Assembly: GCA_028532985.1 (NCBI GenBank) | Contig: JANCIK010000013.1 | Coordinates: 992,001 to 1,056,000 of the forward strand | Source: Stropharia rugosoannulata | Taxonomy: Eukaryota > Basidiomycota > Agaricomycetes > Agaricales > Strophariaceae | Reading direction: 5' to 3' | Length of the DNA: 64,000 bases | In this document: in pieces, positions 1 to 11,399 of the stretch | How the letters are laid out: every line of letters begins with the position of its first letter | Position numbering within the stretch: position 1 is the first letter of the stretch | Position numbers and translations under genes: made by a program | Notes under the pieces: model-generated | Database searches by the model: none | What the model was told of the DNA's origin: nothing | What the model saw: only the letters and a program-made list of their open reading frames with translations

Positions 1-908
1 ATATATGCACCGGTGACCGATGCAGTGTCCGTCCAGAACTGCACGAAGTGTTTGGCTGAAGTTATGTGAGAAATGTGTCTATGAAGACCACTTCCAGGAG
101 AGGAGGCAATAAGACGCGGAAAAGAGAGCGAAGAGAGCCTCGAAGTTTAAAAGAAAGTCTACAGGAGAAGGAAGGAATGAAAGTCCGACTTGAGTTCGAC
201 CTGTTGCAGACGCGTGTTGGTCGCGCGGGCATCACATGAGCAATCCTCATAGACTTCAGGGCGGGCTTGGGGAGCATTGGCGAGCGAGTCGTCAATTTAC
301 ACTTCGAACCTTTACAAAAGCGCCATACCCTTTAACCTTTAATATTCGCTATCATCGTCTATGCCCGTCGCTGCACTTATGAGATATTGCCGACATGCCA
401 CAGCGCTTACGACAGGTTGAAGATCTGATGATCAGCCAAGGATAGACATAACGACGTCCAGGCCTCGAAGAAATGAAGAGTTATGACAGAGGGAAGGGCC
501 AAGTCAAGAGGCTGTAAACGAACGACTACTGGTACAGCCCAAAGGTTTCCAACACGGAAAAAGCTCTTGTCGCATCTGAACAGCTGCAACGTTGGTGGAA
601 CCTTCCGAAGAGGACATCAACTATTCCAAATCGTTCTGTAACGCCATGTAATATGGCGTTCCAACTTGGTTTCAACGCATGGTTGACTCGTATTGAACAA
701 TATCTGCTCGGTGTGTGCTTTGCATTGATCTATTATATATACACCTATTTCAAAGAGGCTGATGAGACTATTTTGGTTCAAGCAATGCCCACGACCGCCT
801 CTGACGTCAATGACGAAACGATGTAGTGGAGTACACCACGAATCGCAAGTCCTTTTGAACCCAATAGGCCCTTCGTTCAATATCTTCTCGACTTCCTATA
901 ACCGTGTC
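1..908. other. Left edge, no gene assigned
   Basis: No reading frame here can be joined into a convincing protein. Short open stretches exist on both strands, and a few pieces are preceded by CTACAG- or ATGACAG-type acceptor-like sites, so terminal exons of a gene lying to the left are possible. None shows a family motif. An upstream in-frame ATG at 762 is open into the hydrolase that starts at 909 and may be its 5' leader. Confidence 0.4.
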
Positions 909-2794
909 ATGCTTTACGACAAAAATCCGCCATACCCGCACTACGATCATTTACCATACGCAAAAGAGCCTTGGAAATCGTTATATGTCTTCCAGCGCCT
1001 GTTTACCACACTCGCTCTAGTGCCGTTCTGGGTCGTATACTACACCGTTGTACCGCGGACCTACCGCCCCCGAGCATCTTGGAATCTGCGGCAGATCGTC
1101 AATGTCAATTTCACGCGTCGCATATACAAAGTGACTGAAGTCGCAGGTGTCACTTGGGGCACGCGCGATCCGAATGTTGCCCCGAACGATAAGTCCCTCA
1201 AAGAGACGCGGTTTGAGTGGGTTGATCCGCTACCTGAACGCTACCGCACTGGCATCATTGACGGCGGTGTTCCATTCAAGAAAGTGGGCTGTTATGTGTG
1301 GCCCAAGAAAGCGCATAAATCCATTAAGAAGGCTCGGAAGGCCACTGAAGAAGATGCGCAGCACCTAGCAGCGTCAGTTGATCTTGAGGAGGGGGCGGAA
1401 AATGTGCCTTTGGTAGGCATTTTCATGCATGGAGGTGGATATTGTCATATGTCGGCACATGAGAGTAGTCGCACTTCGAAAATACCCAGGAACTTAATAA
1501 AAGTATGTTCGTTGTCCTGTGAACGCCCTCCGTGTGCATTAACATGTGGTTCAGCGCAAAATCTTACAAGAAGTCTACTCAGTGGAATACCGTCTACTTC
1601 AGCACGCACCGTTCCCTGCGGTCGTGCAAGATGCAGCTGCAGTTTACGCTCATGTAGTCGAGGAATACGGTATCAAGAAATCCAAGTGTAAACTTATCCT
1701 CATCGGGGACAGCTCAGGCGGCAACCTCGTGCTGTCCCTCGCGCGTTGGCTTAGAGACGAGGGTCATCTCCCTTTGCCCCACGGCCTCCTCCTTCTATCT
1801 GTGCGTACCCCGCCTCTCACTCAGCCGATATTTCGCTGACGACCATTTGACTTCTCCGCAGCCATCCTGCGATACCTCTCATGCCCTACCCGAAACCCTG
1901 TCTTCCTACATCCCGCGCCCGAACCGATATACGGACTACCTTGTCGACACGCCCGAGCCCCGCGCGCTCCTCCAGCGCACCTTCCTGGGCTTCAAGTCTG
2001 GCCCGACGACCAAGGACGAGGAGCGGCGGCTCATGGAGGTCGTCCACTCTGAGTACATCTCCCCCTGTTCGCCTATCGTGCTCAAGCGCTGGGGCCATGA
2101 TGCGAAGCAGGACCCCGAGGGCACGCATGAAGCGCACTTCGTCAAGCATATCTTCCGCCGGTTGCCTACTGACTTGAGGAATACGAGGGCCCCGGAGAAC
2201 CTCGCCCCCGTGCCCGTCTCACCCAAACAGGATCCCGTGGCGGCTGCGGCGACGCTTGCTGCGACTGTCGCTGCTGCTGCCAGCGAGATATCGCTCCCCC
2301 CGGCGGTGGCTGCACTCGCTGCGCCCCCAGTCCCGGGCGCTCCTATTGAAGTCGGGCTCACCCCTGCAGCAGGGTCGGGAACGGACACCAGCGACGACAG
2401 CGGCAACAGCGTCCCGCGCCCCGGGGTCGAGTTCGACAACCCGTACCACAAGTCGTGCCGCTTCCCGAAGCTCTTCGGCGACTTCCCGCGCACGCTCATC
2501 GTGTGCGGTGATGCGGAGCGGCTCGTGCGCGAAGTGCGCAGTCTCACGGCGGCGATGGAGAGCGATGGCGTGGATCTGAGTGTGCACTGGGCGCGCGACG
2601 CGTGCCACGATCCGCTGATGCTGAGTGCGTTCTGGTGGGACCGCACGGTGCTCGAGGAAATATGGGGCGCTGTTGGGGAGTGGGCTCGCGGGTTTGATAA
2701 TGAAAGGCCGGGCGAGGGGGAGGGCGGGTCGACGCCTGGCAATGCAGGAGGGTTTGAGGCGAAGGCCGCTAGGATTGGGTTTGTTGAGGGATGA
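909..2794 (+). CDS. Alpha/beta hydrolase (lipase/esterase, HSL-like)
   Basis: A serine hydrolase of the alpha/beta-hydrolase fold, HSL/steryl-acetyl-hydrolase type; the substrate cannot be read from the sequence. Exons 909-1502, 1555-1800 and 1862-2794 join in frame to 590 residues. The oxyanion motif HGGG is at about residues 174-177 (MHGGGYCH). The nucleophile elbow GDSSGG has Ser at about 251. The other catalytic residues are likely Asp 487 (LIVCGDAERL) and His 519 (ARDACHDPLM). A hydrophobic stretch near residues 28-48 suggests an N-terminal membrane anchor, so the enzyme probably faces the ER lumen or cytosol on a membrane. Between core and C-terminal part, residues around 385-440 are an Ala/Pro-rich low-complexity insert that is unusual for the fold. 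The start MLYDKNPPYPHY was preferred to the in-frame ATG at 762 because the upstream residues look like leader sequence. Confidence 0.85.
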
Positions 2795-3067
2795 TAAGGG
2801 GGGAAATGATGAAATACCAGAGGTATATACCACTCTAATTCGACGAACGTTCTCAAATACATACACCAAAGTCGATTCCGGAGAATGTCATTTCATTCAT
2901 GCATTCATGCCTTTGCCTTGTCTTACGTCGGCACTTCACTCCTGACACAGTCCCCTTAAGCTCTAAATCATAGTTGGATTACAAGTTAGATACTAGAGAG
3001 GAAAACACAGGTCATCCAGAGTATCACTACAAGTTTACAAAACCTTGATGGGTACGTGAGTCAAAGC

Positions 3068-4393
3068 TTATTTAATGTACATGAACCAGGCAGGTAACGG
3101 CCGTACAGTATCGCGAGCTTGCCCATCCACAGACATTGCGACATGTCCAGACACCATCATGCAGTCAAATATCACCCCGTTGTCGTCCAACTTAACAGGC
3201 ACTTCGCAGAATCCAGGCGGAACATCCCTTGATCCAATCATCGCGTAGCGGACACCGTCGATGATTAAACTAGTAACATCGTCGTTCGAATTGACTGTGG
3301 GTGGTGGTGCGGTCAGGCTGGGCCCTTGCCATTCCCCATCAGCATCCCACACACAAAACGCAGTGACCCATCCGCATAAAGATATCGATCCCGAGCCGCG
3401 ATCCTTATAGTGGCAAATCTTCTGCCAGAAGTCTACGTCTGGGTTTCCGTCAAAGGCTTGAACAAATCTTTTCAGGATGGGGCGCAAGAGTTGAGCCCAT
3501 GCTTCCGGTTCTGCTCCGAACTCTGCCATTTTGTCAATCCTAGATAGTAAGTTCTCCCAGTCTTCTTTGCTTCCTTCTAGCGTAACGGCCGGGATGCCAC
3601 ACCGCAGCGCAAACTCGTACGTGAAGTAACTGGAAAAATAATCTGAATGTTATGATCGATTCTAAGGTACATATTTAGACTTACGATTTCAGCATTGACA
3701 TCATATACACCGCACATGTCACCGTGTCGTTGGGTGTCGTCGTACTGAAGTTCGGCATAATCCACGACTTCAGTTCTTGGTCGACGATCTACAGGACAAA
3801 TAAGTCAAAGACGATGACGGTATGGGTTGGGTATACGAACATTTTCGTCAACCAATGCCGTCATTTGTTTCGCAAGGCCGCCGAAGTCGACCGTGTAGCG
3901 GGTTCCGCTGGCGAAGACGGTTAGGTGCTTCTGACCTTCATGTTGCACGAAGTGGCTCCGGAGCTCTTCGGCGTGAGCATTAACACTTCAAAGAAATGAG
4001 CGGTCATCCTTGATACAGTGTCTCTAATGACTTACTATATATTGAATTGAGAAAGGATCGCCATCCAGACATCGTCGGGTCTATGTAAGAAGTAAATATT
4101 TGAGTCCTGGATAGCTAATTTCATGACATGCTTAATTCTCACCGGATGACCAAGTTGTAGTGCTGGTTGTAGGCACATACGACAGTATCCACGAACCCAT
4201 TGCGGCGAGGGTAAATTCCAGACCAGTCCTCTTGCCAAGGTAAAGAACTTTGTAGAAGTTCTGTGTGCCCACCTTTATTGGACATTACTCCTTCGCCCCA
4301 TGTGCTTGAAAGGAGGTCATCGGCATCCTCTATATTTGACATCCGTTCCATGCTGTTTGCCTCATGGCTAGCAATTTTAAAATGCACAGGCAT
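3068..4393 (-). CDS. DUF4419 family protein
   Basis: A fungal protein of the DUF4419 family, whose biochemical role is unknown. The first exon reads MPVHFKIASHEA... and ends YNQHYNLVIR. Later exons give RPDDVWMAILSQFNIY, then NAHAEELRSHFV with EGQK, then LKSWIMPNFSTTTPNDTVT with CAVYMMSMLKS. The last exons carry RCGIPAVTLEGSKEDW and the long piece ending PLPAWFMYIK. This order (histidine-rich start of the domain, DDVW, HFV..EGQK, MPNFSTTT, CGIP..TLEG..DW) is characteristic of the family. At least five exons are needed, and the total is about 400 residues. It is transcribed convergently with the hydrolase to its left. No signal peptide or membrane segment is seen. Confidence 0.8.
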
Positions 4394-5850
4394 TATGGCT
4401 GGTCACTGTTGGCTGACGTAGTTCAAATTCTGGATTGTCACAGTCTTGAATCGTATACCTAGTTTAACCGTAATTTAGCTGGGATCCCACTAGTGTAGTG
4501 TAGAATTGATATGAAATTTGCACACCTCGAGCGGATACAATACAACGGATGGGGTGTCCTGTGGGTACTCAGCGTATTTAAGTGTTTCGTGAGTGGCATC
4601 GAAAGAAAGCCACTTTTAAAGCAAATCTATTTAATATGTGGCCATAAAATACCCAGTGTTCCGTACTATATGTAGTATATACATAAGTGTTCTGAAGTCC
4701 GTGGCTACCGTGTCAAAAGCTGATGATAAGCACCAAAGCGTTAGCATTGGTGGTGCATTTCCAACAGAATGGATCCGAGAAGGTTGGTTGCAAAGCAAAT
4801 TTGACCGATGGTGTCCTTTTATACCAGCCTGCTTTAACGGTCGGATAATAAACATCATAATATCTAGACCCTTTTTACATAGTTGCTGTGCTTTTCTAAT
4901 GCTGATAAAAATTGCGTGAATACCGTATACTAGCGAGACTGGAGAATAATTATTCCGACTCCTGAGCATATGCAAAGACGAGTATCAGGGCCATAAATAA
5001 TGAGGATGAATGGGTATAAGGATGGATGGACAATAGTCTAAATGCACACCCTTTTGCGAGTGTAGGCCAAGTTGGTGAGATGATGGGTGGGATACTAGGG
5101 CCTGGCCTGGTGTGACACAAGCGCAAATCGGTGGGATTGCGTGCCCAGTTTATGTCACTGAAAGTGCCACCCACCCAATGCTTTGCTAGAGAGCGGCGTA
5201 CTTGCGCGCCGCTGCGCACATGCCCCATGCAGTGAGCCACGGGCTGCCACAGGTGTATCAACTGTGCCTGCTTTTTGGGTATCAATAGTACAGATGTTTG
5301 GATTAATGATGCCGCCTGAGAGCACGGTAAATACCACAATCAATACAGTGAACAGTAAGACGCCGTAGGTTTAGACAAACATAAAACTTCATCGCCGCCG
5401 CCGAGCCACAGCATATGATTGCATCAACCCGCTCTAACTCTAATATTCCATGTAAACTGGGCGTCACTCAAACAGCTCATACTTCTTGAATAAAATTTGG
5501 CCAAATAATTAAAATACTTTACTTTTCAAGCCATTACATTCCGAATTTGGTAATGAAGGGCAGACTGGGGAGGTGGGATGAGAGTTTGTCGGTGGGGTTA
5601 AAAAATGCACACTCTTTTGCACACCACCAGGTGCTTACCGGTTACCACTGGATCACGTCCAAACCCGAGAAAATGGAAGTACCCCGCGTTTACAAGTACA
5701 AGGAACTGTGTTTTTCGGAAAGCGGTCACTAGATATTTTTGTGCCACATACGCAAGTATATTTGCCAGGAGGGTCACACTACTAGAAAACTAAGAACGAC
5801 AGAAACGAGTCGCAAATAATTGGAAGCTCATGACCACGCCTCATGATCAT
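4394..5850. other. Intergenic, no gene seen
   Basis: This 1.46 kb lies between the 5' end of the DUF4419 gene and the 3' end of the Con-6 gene, so it holds the DUF4419 promoter. It is AT-rich. A 15-base segment (AATGCACAC, then C or T, CTTTT) occurs twice, near 5040 and 5604. No protein family motif was found on either strand. Confidence 0.4.
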
Positions 5851-6323
5851 TTACTCTTTCCCCTTTAAAACCTGTTCAGCATGTTGCTTTGCCGCATCCG
5901 AAACATTAGGATCTAACCATGTAATCAAACCGAACCCAGTCAGTACGCGAGCCAATCCCACACAATCAAGTCAGCCAACGCACTTTTGAGCGTCGCCTTG
6001 TACCCGCCCATGACGTGGTGCTGGTGCTGGTCGCCAGTGTCATCGTCCTGCGCTGCGACGCCTCCAGCGCCGCCTGCCGTTTGCCTGGATGTGCGCTGGC
6101 CCTTTCCGCTCATCTCCTCCAAGCGCTGGCGCGCGTCGTCACGCTTGCTTTCCGCGAGGTTGGGGTTGTTGGAAGCAGCCTTAAGGCCAGCAGCGACGCG
6201 CTCTGGGTTCTTTCCTGCATGTGCATTTGCATGTATTTGGCGGAGCGCAGTGGATACGGTAGGAGATACAGAGGGGCGTAAGCAGCGGTATGCTGAGGGA
6301 GCGCGGAAGACTGTACCGGACAT
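5851..6323 (-). CDS. con-6: Conidiation-specific protein 6 (Con-6) family
   Basis: A small Con-6 family protein, 133 residues; such proteins accumulate in spores and stressed hyphae and their molecular role is unknown. The N-terminal part has the first repeat, NPERVAAGLKAASNNPNLAE followed by SKRDDARQRLEEM. The long frame runs into an intron, and splicing restores the second repeat. Exon 1 (6323-5984) ends ...GGYKATLK, and the intron 5983-5913 has donor GTGCGT, a TACTGAC branch site and acceptor TTAG. Exon 2 (5912-5851) reads NPNVSDAAKQHAEQVLKGKE then stop. A Gly/Ala/Asp-rich linker with DQHQHH separates the repeats. The ATG at 6323 is chosen because the Con-6 domain begins about 35 residues later and the upstream open frame is unlike coding sequence. 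Confidence 0.85.
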
Positions 6324-6744
6324 AGTAATAGTGCTGGCGTGAGCGCTGCTCTGGCTGGATGGGTGGGCAGATGGGGTGAACGTGTCTGATACTCGGCAGG
6401 TTTGAGATGGGGAAAAGCGCTGGGGAGGGTATTTAACCAAGATCGGGGGTTTCGAATACATGAAGAGACATGTATCGGATGTTATTTCATGGTGGGGCGC
6501 TGTACGAGACATGGCGTTCCTAATGCCCACCGATATTTCTGCCGGGTGGACTGTACTAGACTGTACTCAGTTGGAGCGCATGTTTGGAAATATTCCTCAA
6601 ATCGCTGCTCTACTCTAGCGTTTGGATCTTCGTTCAATTGTAGCAACGTCGAATATTTATTCAGACCATTTAGGTACTTGTACAAATTATTATAGATGCA
6701 GCGATACGTGGTACGCGATGATTACATGAAGAATGTCTGTCCGA
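6324..6744. promoter_or_regulatory. Upstream region of the Con-6 gene
   Basis: This 420-base gap between the 3' end of the neighbouring minus-strand gene and the Con-6 start must carry the Con-6 promoter. On the minus strand a TTAAATAC element (about 6432-6439) lies roughly 110 bases before the ATG and is followed by CCCTCCCC. A TATA-like role is possible but unproven. Confidence 0.3.
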
Positions 6745-7337
6745 CTAGTGCTCCGGCAGCACAATGGGGTTATCGATTTCTTCGCCCTTCTCCTTCACCG
6801 TTCCCCGGACTTTATGGTCTAAAAGAAATATATCAGCCGATGCTTGTGTAAGAGAATAAGGAAGGGTACGCACTGAATTTAATACTCTGCCTGTCCGATG
6901 TAGCCTGATTGGCGTTCTTCGACCCCGGATGGTGCGAAGTGTCTACACCCATGTCGAACTTCTCGAACGCTTCGTCGTCGTGCAAGATGTTGCTATTATG
7001 TCCGGCTGACGCAGCGTCAGGATTATCGATATGGTGTCTGTGATTCTTAGGTGCTGGTTCTGAGGGAGAACGACATGAGACTATAGCCGCTCATGAACGG
7101 GGCTTGCTATGTGCGACGCACCTTTGGACCTCTTCAAGTCGTCAATCTCAGCCTGTGCAATCTGCTTCTCTAGCATAGACGACGCATTGCTGTTGATCTT
7201 ATCTTGGAGATCATTGAACTTGGTTTTCTCCTTTGCTGTGAACCGGTATTCTGTATGAACGGCGAAAGAGGACGGACACGAGTCAGCGATGCCATTTTAC
7301 TGGCAATTTCAATAGTGTACATACCTCCTTGTGACAT
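6745..7337 (-). CDS. Unrecognised 133-residue hydrophilic protein
   Basis: Four exons join cleanly. The first is only 13 bases (7337-7325, ATG TCA CAA GGA G), and the acceptor at 7251 starts the second. The product begins MSQGEYRFTAKEKTKFNDL and continues with a charged, probably helical stretch (residues 10-47) that could form a coiled coil. A disordered His/Asp-rich middle (NHRHHIDNPDAASAGHN) follows, and the end is KVRGTVKEKGEEIDNPIVLP plus EH. No signal peptide or transmembrane segment is present. I do not recognise a family. In-frame splicing across all four exons and the lack of stops argue that it is a real gene. It lies head to tail with the Con-6 gene. Confidence 0.6.
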
Positions 7338-8290
7338 GGTGTAAGTGGTAGCAAGTGCGAAGCTGAATAGTCTGAGTATGTGGATGTGAATGGTGTCTAC
7401 AATTGATCTGAAGTAAGGTGCGACATTTGCATTTGTATCCAGCCATGTGGCGCCGGGCGTCTCCAATACGCTATGTCTTATGTCATCGGGCCTACTAGAG
7501 CCACCAGTTGGCGTTGGAATCACCAAAGAAGCATCTCTTCTAGTGGCTACTTGCAAGCAGCCTGGAGCACTTCATTATTTTAACCAGAGAAATAGCGTGT
7601 TTCAACCTCCACAAAAATGTAATAGAGTAGTCGTGCCGCTGAATGGATATAAAAGGTAGTCTCACCTTCCGCATATGGATATGTACTATAAATAGAGTAG
7701 ATGTCGTTCACTCGCGATGACGTACTCTAGTTTTTAGATAAGGCTAACGTCCACCGCCGACATTCCGCAGGAACTATGGCCTTCTGTGGCTCTGCAATCT
7801 TTGTGGGAGGAAATATCCTGGGGCAGGGTACTCCATTTATCCCTATCATTTTGATTATACGGAGAATATCCTCGGGTTGATTAATCTTGTGCTTAGAGAT
7901 TCTTCCAGTGCTCATTACTCTGATCGGTCAATTCGAATTCTAGTAGTTGGATATCTTCCACCCTTCCTAGTAGGTAGCAATGCTTCATTTCTCGGAAAGT
8001 GCGGAAGTAATGGCCCAGGAAACACTGCAACGCTCGCCGTAGGATGCAATAGGAATTTAGAAACGGTATATACTCCTTAGGGCATTGTAGCGATCATTCT
8101 CAGAACTGCTACTAGCTTGAATTCCAAGGCCCGGAAAGATTGGCGCGGTAGTTAAGAATCCCTTGATGTATTATGGTGAGATGAGCTACGCAGACGATGT
8201 GACAGTTCGATTGGCATTATGCGCAATTTCCATTACCTTAAAAAAAATGAATACAGTGTATAGATATTGTCGATAAGGATAGGGTATCGC
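7338..8290. other. Intergenic, no gene seen
   Basis: About 950 AT-rich bases between the 3' end of the purine nucleoside phosphorylase gene and the start of the 133-residue protein. Open frames here are short and lack family motifs. It contains the promoter of the minus-strand gene starting at 7337. Confidence 0.4.
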
Positions 8291-9481
8291 TTATAGAGAA
8301 TTAACGACGTTCTCCACTAGCTTCATGAGTACCTCCGCTTTCTCTTTCCCGATAGCCAGCACCTCTTCGTGGGACACGACCTGCGGCGGCGGCACTTCTA
8401 GCTTCTTCCCGGCAAGCTTTTGCAAAGCGGTATGAGAAATATAAAGAAAAATATGACTTCTGCAGGGTAGAGCTCACCTCGGCGGCGACCTCCTCTCGGA
8501 TGCTCGGGTACCTTTCCGGAATGACCACAAAGTTGGTCACTAGACTCAGTACCATCACATTCAGACCTTCTTCCCGTGCAGCGAGCACCTCCGGTACGGT
8601 GCTCATTCCTACCACATCAGCCCCAACGCGTCTCAAAAAGCGACCCTCGGCGGGGGTTTCGTACGTGGGCCCACTGACCCATGCGTAGATTCCCTCCGCC
8701 AATGCAGATTCAGGTAGTTGGAGCTTGTGCGCTGCGAGGAATAGGAGGCGGCGTAGCGCTGGGGAATATGCATCTGAAAGTGGCAGGAAGCGGGGAAGAT
8801 CCGAAGATGTTTGGGGACCAAGGAGGGGGTTCATTCCAGCAAGGTTGGGAATCGCCAGATGATCATGCACGACAACAACTAATGAAAAACGTCAGCTTGT
8901 CGCTCATAAAACACATGAAGTTAATAGTTTACTCGTTCCGACAGGAATTTCTGGGTTCAGCGATCCTGCAGCATTAGTGACTGTGAAAGGTGTCAAATTT
9001 AATGCATGATCGAGTGCGTAAAAAGACACACTAATGATATCCTTCACACCTAACTTCGCCATGACTCGGATGGGGTACACGACTGACGACAGAGAATGCC
9101 CTTCATATGGGTGAAACTAGAAGCACTGTCAGATGCTACCTCGAAGCGACCCTTGTATGTGCACATACCCTTCCCAGCATGGCCACGATGGGAACACCCT
9201 CTCCGTCCCCAAGAAAGCCGAACGCAAGCGAACTTTTGTGCCCCGGAACTAGAGATCGACAATTCAACACGTACATAGGGTAGGCGAAGTGAGCGTTGTG
9301 AAATCTTACCTGTACTGGTAGCAAACCCTGGGATAGTCTCATATGGCACGAGGACAACCTCTCTGAGAGCGTTTACGATGCCACTTAGGCCTGACCCGCA
9401 AATAATGGCGACTCGAGGAGTCTGAAACCTCACTGGGAGGACGGATCTAATCGCGTCAATGGTGGATGCAAAGTCGGTCAT
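8291..9481 (-). CDS. PNP1: Purine nucleoside phosphorylase
   Basis: Trimeric-type purine nucleoside phosphorylase: it splits inosine and guanosine with phosphate into base and ribose-1-phosphate, in cytosolic purine salvage. The protein starts MTDFASTIDAIRSVLPVRF. It has the phosphate-binding segment ICGSGLSGIV (about residues 27-36), then LVPYETIPGFATST, and GHKSSLAFGFLG, whose His is the conserved phosphate contact. It continues with MLGRFHPYEGHSLSSVVYPI, a base-site segment with TNAAGS, LAEGIYAWVSGPTYETPAE, and the signature GMSTVPEVLAAREEGLNVMV followed by LSLVTN. The last exon reads KLAGKKLEVPPPQVVSHEEV... and stops at 8291. At least five short introns interrupt it, and the total of about 310 residues fits the family. 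No neighbour belongs to purine metabolism. Confidence 0.9.
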
Positions 9482-10774
9482 TGTCGTCGGTGTTCTGGTT
9501 CACTCGGCTGGATGGAATATCTTGTGTGAAGTCTGTCAAGGTCTGAGTATCTCGCACCCTCCCTTATAATCGTTCCGCGCGATAAGTAGCAGGAGGATAG
9601 AGCCGGACTTGGCGAGAGATTATAGATAACCCCAAGTTGACCAACGTGATCGAAACGATTGCCGAGTAATGATCTGTTATCATTTCCTACAGCCGCAGAC
9701 TGCTTCAGAACACAATCCGCCTACAGTTACGCATGCGAGCTGGCAATACATGTTGAGACAGTAGATGAACATGGGGATCATGCTTGAAGTAAAGTATGAG
9801 AGTTGATGCTTTTGTCTCCCCGGTTGTGACCGGGTGAGATGCCGACCGGCCGAATGGCCGCCCGCTTTAGAAAGCGAGTGGACTTCGGGATCGCACTCAA
9901 AGTGAACTACACGTAGTTGAAGGGAGAAATTCTAGTATACCAAGAAAATAAAGTCGGTAATCCCCTCTTTGTATAGAGGATGTCAATACACAGTTGAGGG
10001 CCAGCTAAGGGAGTTTACTGAGCAGTATTTAATTATTTACTTAGTATCTCCCGCCAATCTTCCGCATCAAATTCCAGCGTCCGCAATTGGTCCGCAATGC
10101 GTTATTACTGCGTTGAAACAAAAACAAAACCCGTGTGTGCACCGGTGTCAACAAACATAGGGGTTTAGCGCAAGATGTTGAGCTCAATATTAGCAAATGT
10201 AGCTGAAATTTTGAACTCAAAATGCTGTCCGCGCTGCTACTATAGGCTGGCATCTGCTGGCATGTGGCCCGCGGCTATGTCACTTTATGAAATTCGCTGG
10301 CATTACTATTGTACGGAGGTACTTAATTGATTCTTACCAGATGCAACAAAAGAATAATCTACATAGTTATACGCCATGTTATGGTAGAAAATACAGCGCC
10401 GTTGATAGATTTTGGTTGCGCCTCAGCCCAGTCCTTTCAATACGCATCTTGAAAGCATCATGATTATCGCACATACCTGAATAGGAAGTTGTGGGTCCTT
10501 GGCCAGTGGTCGAGGGGATCATTAAATTATGGTCGCATGGTGACATATGGTAACATCGAGAGTACATACATAGCTCCAATGCCAAGGTCAACCGAGCGCA
10601 CAGCCAGTACGCCAGGGATTTGCTTGCTCAGAACGAAAAGTAATGTAGAGTAGTATACAGAAAAGAGGAATATGTCCCCCCGAGCGAGGGACTTCACCGT
10701 ACTAAATAACATAATTATGTCGAACAAGTATTAATTCAACCAACTTTCGAAAGCGCGCGTCACTCCCAAGGTGT
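9482..10774. other. Intergenic with a dense hairpin cluster
   Basis: 1.29 kb without a credible protein gene. It includes the promoter of the phosphorylase gene and the hairpin cluster at 9815-9927 described separately. The rest (about 9930-10774) is AT-rich with only short frames and no family motifs. Confidence 0.4.
9815..9927. ncRNA. Possible structured RNA (multi-hairpin element)
   Basis: Perfect inverted repeats follow each other with almost no spacing: CCGGT/ACCGG (9820-9833, loop TGTG), CGGCC/GGCCG (9847-9860, loop GAAT), CGCTT/AAGCG (9863-9876, loop TAGA), CACT/AGTG (9894-9904) and AACTAC/GTAGTT (9905-9918). An alternative pairing is GAGTG 9876-9880 with CACTC 9894-9898. The whole set is enclosed by TCTCCC (9815-9820) pairing with GGGAGA (9922-9927). 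The shape is a closing stem with a multibranched interior. I do not recognise tRNA, 5S rRNA, a snRNA or a known ribozyme core. Because every stem is self-complementary, the strand cannot be decided. It could still be a chance cluster or DNA-level palindromes. Confidence 0.25.
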
Positions 10775-11399
10775 TCATGGCTTCGACGCGACGTGCGGTG
10801 GCTTCTTCAGTGTTTTGGTCACAGACCGACGAATGTTGCCCAAGACGCCCTTCATAGTCGACGACCGGCCGAGGGCGTCCTCAGACTTGCCGCTGCCCTC
10901 TCCTCGAGCCTTCTGCTCCTTCTGTTTGCTAGAGCTGCGCTTGTAGTAGTCATTCGCAGAGAGAGTGGAATTAGTGATATATTCGGGGGGCAGGATATCT
11001 TGGAAGGTTTGCGGTGCATAGTTCACAGGAGCGCGAGCCTTTGATGGTTCTTCCCTGCTATGCGCCGCTGAGTACCAGATGTCAGAGAAACCGCGGAACA
11101 AAGAGACAAAAAAGACTGTACACACGCGGGGCTCTTGGTTTGGCACTTTCTGGCTTTAATGCAGACTTGATCCCTACCGGGGCCAAAGGACCTCCTTTCT
11201 TCCCCGGCTCGCTATGGTGGTATATCGACCCATTTACATCTTTGAAGATATGTTCGCCGGTCTGTTCATTATAGCTGATTCGGGTCATCCCTTCTGGGAG
11301 GCGCTGATATGCGTTCTGTTTGAAAGATGAGATTAGACGAATAATACTAAGCATATCCGGATATAGGATCACCTTTTTCGTTTGCGTCGCCTGGGGCAT
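10775..11399 (-). CDS. Unrecognised conserved-looking small protein
   Basis: The start MPQATQTKK (11399) is followed by an intron with donor GTGATC. Exon 2 reads NAYQRLPEGMTRISYNEQTG and goes on with EHIFKDVNGSIYHHSEPGKK and GGPLAP. The last exon includes HSREEPSKARAPVNYAPQTF, DILPPEYITNS, then a Lys/Ser/Arg-rich tail ending KTLKKPPHVASKP. The exon 2 pattern (LPEGM.RI.Y...T....F.D..GS.Y) resembles a short beta-rich module found in basidiomycete proteins, sometimes beside LysM/CBM50 annotations, but no LysM is visible here. No signal peptide is seen. The basic tail has many potential phosphorylation sites. About 160 residues in total. The function is unknown. Confidence 0.55.
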
